9,365 nucleotides of DNA from K23-9 sp049680365 (GTDB lineage Bacteria > Planctomycetota > Planctomycetia > Pirellulales > Pirellulaceae), in NCBI GenBank assembly GCA_049680365.1, contig JBAUHQ010000074.1, positions 1-9,365 on the forward strand, in the 5' to 3' direction. The position numbers and the translations under genes are program-made. Below, one piece after another: positions 7,020-9,365 of this stretch (position 1 is the stretch's first letter; the number at the start of each line of letters is the position of its first letter). A model generated the notes under the pieces. The model was given only the letters and a program-made list of their open reading frames with translations, made no database searches and was not told the origin of the DNA.

Positions 7020-8618
7020 ATGCGTTTATCTACACAGATACTCAACATTCCATCCCTTTGGAAGCGATTCTCGATTTGGAAGATGACGCATGCCCATGGA
7101 TTCATCATCCGAATGCTAATGATCGTCTCCGGTTGCTGCGGCGCGCACGATTGCGTTGGCGACAACCCGGATTCTGCTTTGCCTAACATCGTTGTGATCA
7201 TTGCTGATGATCTTGGCTACGGCGAAACCGGCATGATGGGAAACCAGGAAATTCCGACGCCGGGAATCGACGCGTTGGCTGATGAAGGTTTGCGATGCTT
7301 GGCTGGTTATGTCACGGCAGCCTATTGCAGTCCCTCACGTGCCGGCCTGATGACGGGGCGATATCAGTCGCGTTTTGGTTACGACATGAATCCGACGGGA
7401 AAACGAAACTTAGCAAGCGAAGCAGGCCTGCCCGTCAGTGAGACGACATTCGTTCAGCGACTCTCTGATGCAGGCTACGCAACCGGCTTGGTCGGTAAAT
7501 GGCACTTGGGAAGCACGAATGACAAACACCCTTTGTCGCGAGGCTTTGATTCTTTCTATGGATTCTTGCACGAAGGACATTACTACGTCCCCGGCCCGCC
7601 ATACAAAAACGTCCTCACGATGATTCGCGACAAGTCACTTCCGTCGGGCCAGCGCAGGCGGACTGACGACCTGATTCGCGGCAACTACGCGCCGATCAAC
7701 GAACCGTCTTACGACGCCGATAATCCGATTTTGCGAGGTCACGATGAGATTGTTGAAAAGGAATATTTGACGGACGCGATCACGCGCGAAGCGGTTCAGT
7801 TTGTCGGTGGCCATCACGAACAACCTTTTTGCTTAGTCGTATCGTACAACGCCGTTCACAGTCCAATGCAAGCAGCAAACACTGACTTGGAAACGCTGAG
7901 CCGCATTACTGATGACCAGCGACGCATTTTCGCTGGCATGGTCGTTGCAATGGATCGCGGCGTTGCAAAGATTCGTGATGCGATCGACCGACACGGTGTT
8001 AAGCGAAACACTCTGGTCGTCTTCCTGAGCGACAACGGTGGTCCAACGGAAGAACTCACCAGCAGCAATGCTCCTCTGCGCGGTGGCAAAGGATCGCCCT
8101 ACGAAGGCGGTGTCCGTGTACCGATGATTTGGTCCTTGCCGGGTCGTATCCCTGAAGGACGCGACGAATCACGGCCTGTACTAAGTCTAGACATTGCCGC
8201 TACCGCGCTGGACTTGGCCGGCATTGAAAAACCTGCCGACATGGACGGTATCAGCTTGCTGAGTTGGATCAACGACGCGTCGCGAAAGTCGGTACACGAT
8301 CGCATTTACTGGCGGCTCAACGGTGGCAAAACGGCGCTGCGATCAGGAAACTGGAAAATCGTTCGTCCTTCGCAGGACGCTTCCTTCGAACTGTATCACC
8401 TAGCCAGTGACATCGGCGAAAAACGCGATCTCGCCAACGAGACCCCCGAAAAGCTAAGCGAACTGGTTAACCAATGGTCGGCGATGAACGCGCAGATGAA
8501 ACCGCCCATCGTTTTGCCCAAAACAAGCGAAACGAACTCGACTGCAAAGAAGAGAACAAAAAGCGAACGCATCCAAGGCAACGGCAAACGCAAAGACGCG
8601 GCGTTACCAGCGAAGTAA
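7020..8618 (+). CDS. Formylglycine-dependent sulfatase (S1 family), exported
   Basis: The 532-residue protein has the complete S1 sulfatase core. P-N-I-V-V-I-I-A-D-D (55-64) supplies two metal-binding Asp (63, 64). C103-S-P-S-R107 is the site where Cys becomes formylglycine, and it continues into the second signature L-M-T-G-R. G-K-W-H-L-G (159-164) gives Lys160 and His162, N-A-V-H (277-280) gives His280, S-D-N-G-G-P (337-342) closes the metal site with Asp338/Asn339, and Lys357 lies in G-G-K-G-S-P. It hydrolyses sulfate esters, in planctomycetes usually on algal or animal polysaccharides. The exact substrate cannot be read from the sequence. The N-terminus has a hydrophobic segment ending V-S-G-C39, a possible lipobox, preceded by an unusually long n-region; a start at 7083 would give a 17-residue signal. 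The last 32 residues form a Lys/Thr/Ser-rich tail outside the enzyme fold. It lies 81 bases after the cytochrome gene on the same strand and its end overlaps fabH by 15 bases. Activity needs a formylglycine-generating enzyme or anaerobic maturase, not present in this window. Confidence 0.93.
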   Translation: MRLSTQILNIPSLWKRFSIWKMTHAHGFIIRMLMIVSGCCGAHDCVGDNPDSALPNIVVIIADDLGYGETGMMGNQEIPTPGIDALADEGLRCLAGYVTAAYCSPSRAGLMTGRYQSRFGYDMNPTGKRNLASEAGLPVSETTFVQRLSDAGYATGLVGKWHLGSTNDKHPLSRGFDSFYGFLHEGHYYVPGPPYKNVLTMIRDKSLPSGQRRRTDDLIRGNYAPINEPSYDADNPILRGHDEIVEKEYLTDAITREAVQFVGGHHEQPFCLVVSYNAVHSPMQAANTDLETLSRITDDQRRIFAGMVVAMDRGVAKIRDAIDRHGVKRNTLVVFLSDNGGPTEELTSSNAPLRGGKGSPYEGGVRVPMIWSLPGRIPEGRDESRPVLSLDIAATALDLAGIEKPADMDGISLLSWINDASRKSVHDRIYWRLNGGKTALRSGNWKIVRPSQDASFELYHLASDIGEKRDLANETPEKLSELVNQWSAMNAQMKPPIVLPKTSETNSTAKKRTKSERIQGNGKRKDAALPAK

Positions 8619-9365
8619 CGCAGTGCCCCAAGCCAAGCCGGCTCCAAAACCACACAGCAAAACGTAGTCGCCTCGCTTAACCTTGCCCTGGCGAATCGCT
8701 TCATCCAACGCCAGTGGAATGCTGGCTCCCGAAGTGTTTCCATATTTATCGAGATTGACGAAGACTCGATCGGGCGAAACATTCAAATTGGAAACGGCCG
8801 AATCGATGATTCGCTGGTTGGCTTGGTGGAGCACGACCAACGCGAGCTCTTCTGAAGCAACGCCAGCTGTTTCCAAAACTTGCCTGGCGCTTTCATCGAA
8901 AACGCGAACGGCCCACTTGAAAACGCTGCGTCCATCCATCGTCAGATACTGCTGTCCAGCATCATGAGCCTCCGGTGTCAAAGATTGTCGCGTTCCACCG
9001 GCGGGAATGCACAGCAATTCTCCGCCGCAGCCTTCGCTACCAATTTGGTATGACAGGATTCCGCTGCCTGCTTGACGAGATGCTTGACGAGATGCTTGAC
9101 CAGATCCTTGATCCGCTTGCGAGCTGTCATCGGGGGCCATAATGACTGCCCCGGCAGCATCACCAAATAACGGATAGGTTTTGATGTCTTCGGGGTTGAC
9201 GGTGCGGCTCATCAAGTCCGCACCCACCACCAAGGCACACTTGCTGTTGCCCGCTGCGATGAACTGTGCGGCTGTCGTCATGGCGTACATGAACCCAGCA
9301 CACGCAGCATTGACGTCCATCGCTGGCGCGACCGCACCAAGCCTGCGTTGCAAGTGACAGGCAGT
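8604..9365 (-). CDS. fabH: 3-oxoacyl-[acyl-carrier-protein] synthase III, partial (5' end outside window)
   Basis: This enzyme condenses acetyl-CoA with malonyl-ACP to start type II fatty acid synthesis in the cytoplasm. The visible 253 residues run to the right edge; the frame stays open there (T-A-C-H-L-Q), so the true start and roughly the first 100 residues lie outside. The catalytic triad is intact: Cys in A-A-C-A-G-F (codon 9300-9302), His in L-H-Q-A-N-Q-R (codon 8826-8828) and Asn in Y-G-N-T-S (codon 8736-8738). F-G-D-A-A-G-A and the C-terminal G-F-G-A-G-L-A-W-G-T-A end also match FabH. Compared with E. coli FabH from memory, an extra segment of about 20 residues follows M-A-P-D-D, rich in Ser/Gln/Ala/Arg and made by a 12-base tandem repeat. 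The gene is convergent with the sulfatase gene and overlaps its last 15 bases. A TTG at 9353 in this frame is an internal Leu codon, not a start. Confidence 0.95.
   Translation of the reverse strand, partial: TACHLQRRLGAVAPAMDVNAACAGFMYAMTTAAQFIAAGNSKCALVVGADLMSRTVNPEDIKTYPLFGDAAGAVIMAPDDSSQADQGSGQASRQASRQAGSGILSYQIGSEGCGGELLCIPAGGTRQSLTPEAHDAGQQYLTMDGRSVFKWAVRVFDESARQVLETAGVASEELALVVLHQANQRIIDSAVSNLNVSPDRVFVNLDKYGNTSGASIPLALDEAIRQGKVKRGDYVLLCGFGAGLAWGTALLRW
9069..9104. repeat. 12-bp tandem repeat (three copies) inside fabH
   Basis: TGCTTGACGAGA occurs at 9069-9080 and 9081-9092 exactly, and at 9093-9104 with one change (TGCTTGACCAGA). A degenerate fourth copy may start at 9105. The unit length keeps the frame and encodes Ser-Arg-Gln-Ala on the minus strand, giving S-G-Q-A, S-R-Q-A, S-R-Q-A in order. 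It falls in a part of FabH expected to be a surface loop, between F-G-D-A-A-G-A-V and G-I-L-S-Y. Confidence 0.85.

Noticed and set aside
8396..8782. 128-residue minus strand frame spanning the sulfatase/fabH junction
   Set aside because: It is out of frame with fabH, whose conserved C-terminus and catalytic Asn are encoded in the same bases.
9069..9116. Short repeats considered as a CRISPR-like array
   Set aside because: The units are 12 bases, adjacent without spacers and in frame within fabH; this is a coding tandem repeat.
9351..9353. TTG at 9353 as the fabH start
   Set aside because: The frame continues upstream to the window edge with FabH-like residues, so the gene is cut by the window rather than starting here.

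Overview
The window looks like chromosomal DNA of a planctomycete, most likely a Rhodopirellula/Pirellulaceae-type marine bacterium. The inference rests on gene content: a DUF1559 pseudopilin-like protein, a TPR plus FG-GAP plus ASPIC/UnbV lipoprotein, a membrane-anchored eight-haem cytochrome c and a formylglycine sulfatase lie side by side, a combination typical of that phylum. No RNA gene, CRISPR array, insertion sequence or phage gene is visible. No stretch longer than 300 bases lacks a gene.

Layout. Bases 1-149 hold no gene, only weak inverted repeats. At 150-329 (+) there is a 59-residue lipoprotein gene with a GTG start and a good ribosome binding site. A strong imperfect hairpin (352-386) separates it from a DUF1559 protein at 506-1717 (+), which ends at a textbook intrinsic terminator (1748-1785). 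Three + strand genes follow: a 974-residue lipoprotein with a TPR region, a probable seven-bladed calcium-binding propeller and an ASPIC/UnbV domain (1821-4745); a 711-residue cytochrome with eight CXXCH motifs (4803-6938); and an S1-type sulfatase (7020-8618). The last 15 bases of the sulfatase gene overlap the end of a convergent fabH gene (8604-9365, -), which runs off the right edge.

How the genes may work together. The propeller lipoprotein and the cytochrome are 57 bases apart, both are predicted to be exported and anchored, and no terminator separates them, so they probably form a two-gene unit. The sulfatase follows after 81 bases without an evident terminator and may be co-transcribed. 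A membrane-surface module that binds a substrate (propeller), moves electrons (cytochrome) and desulfates glycans (sulfatase) is a reasonable but untested inference. DUF1559 and the small lipoprotein belong to a separate unit, and fabH is housekeeping fatty acid synthesis.

The points most worth a second look are the propeller/octahaem/sulfatase cluster, the terminator-like hairpin directly before its first gene, the 12-bp tandem repeat that adds a four-residue repeat to FabH, the tail-to-tail overlap of sulfatase and fabH, and the small GTG-start lipoprotein, which is easy to miss.
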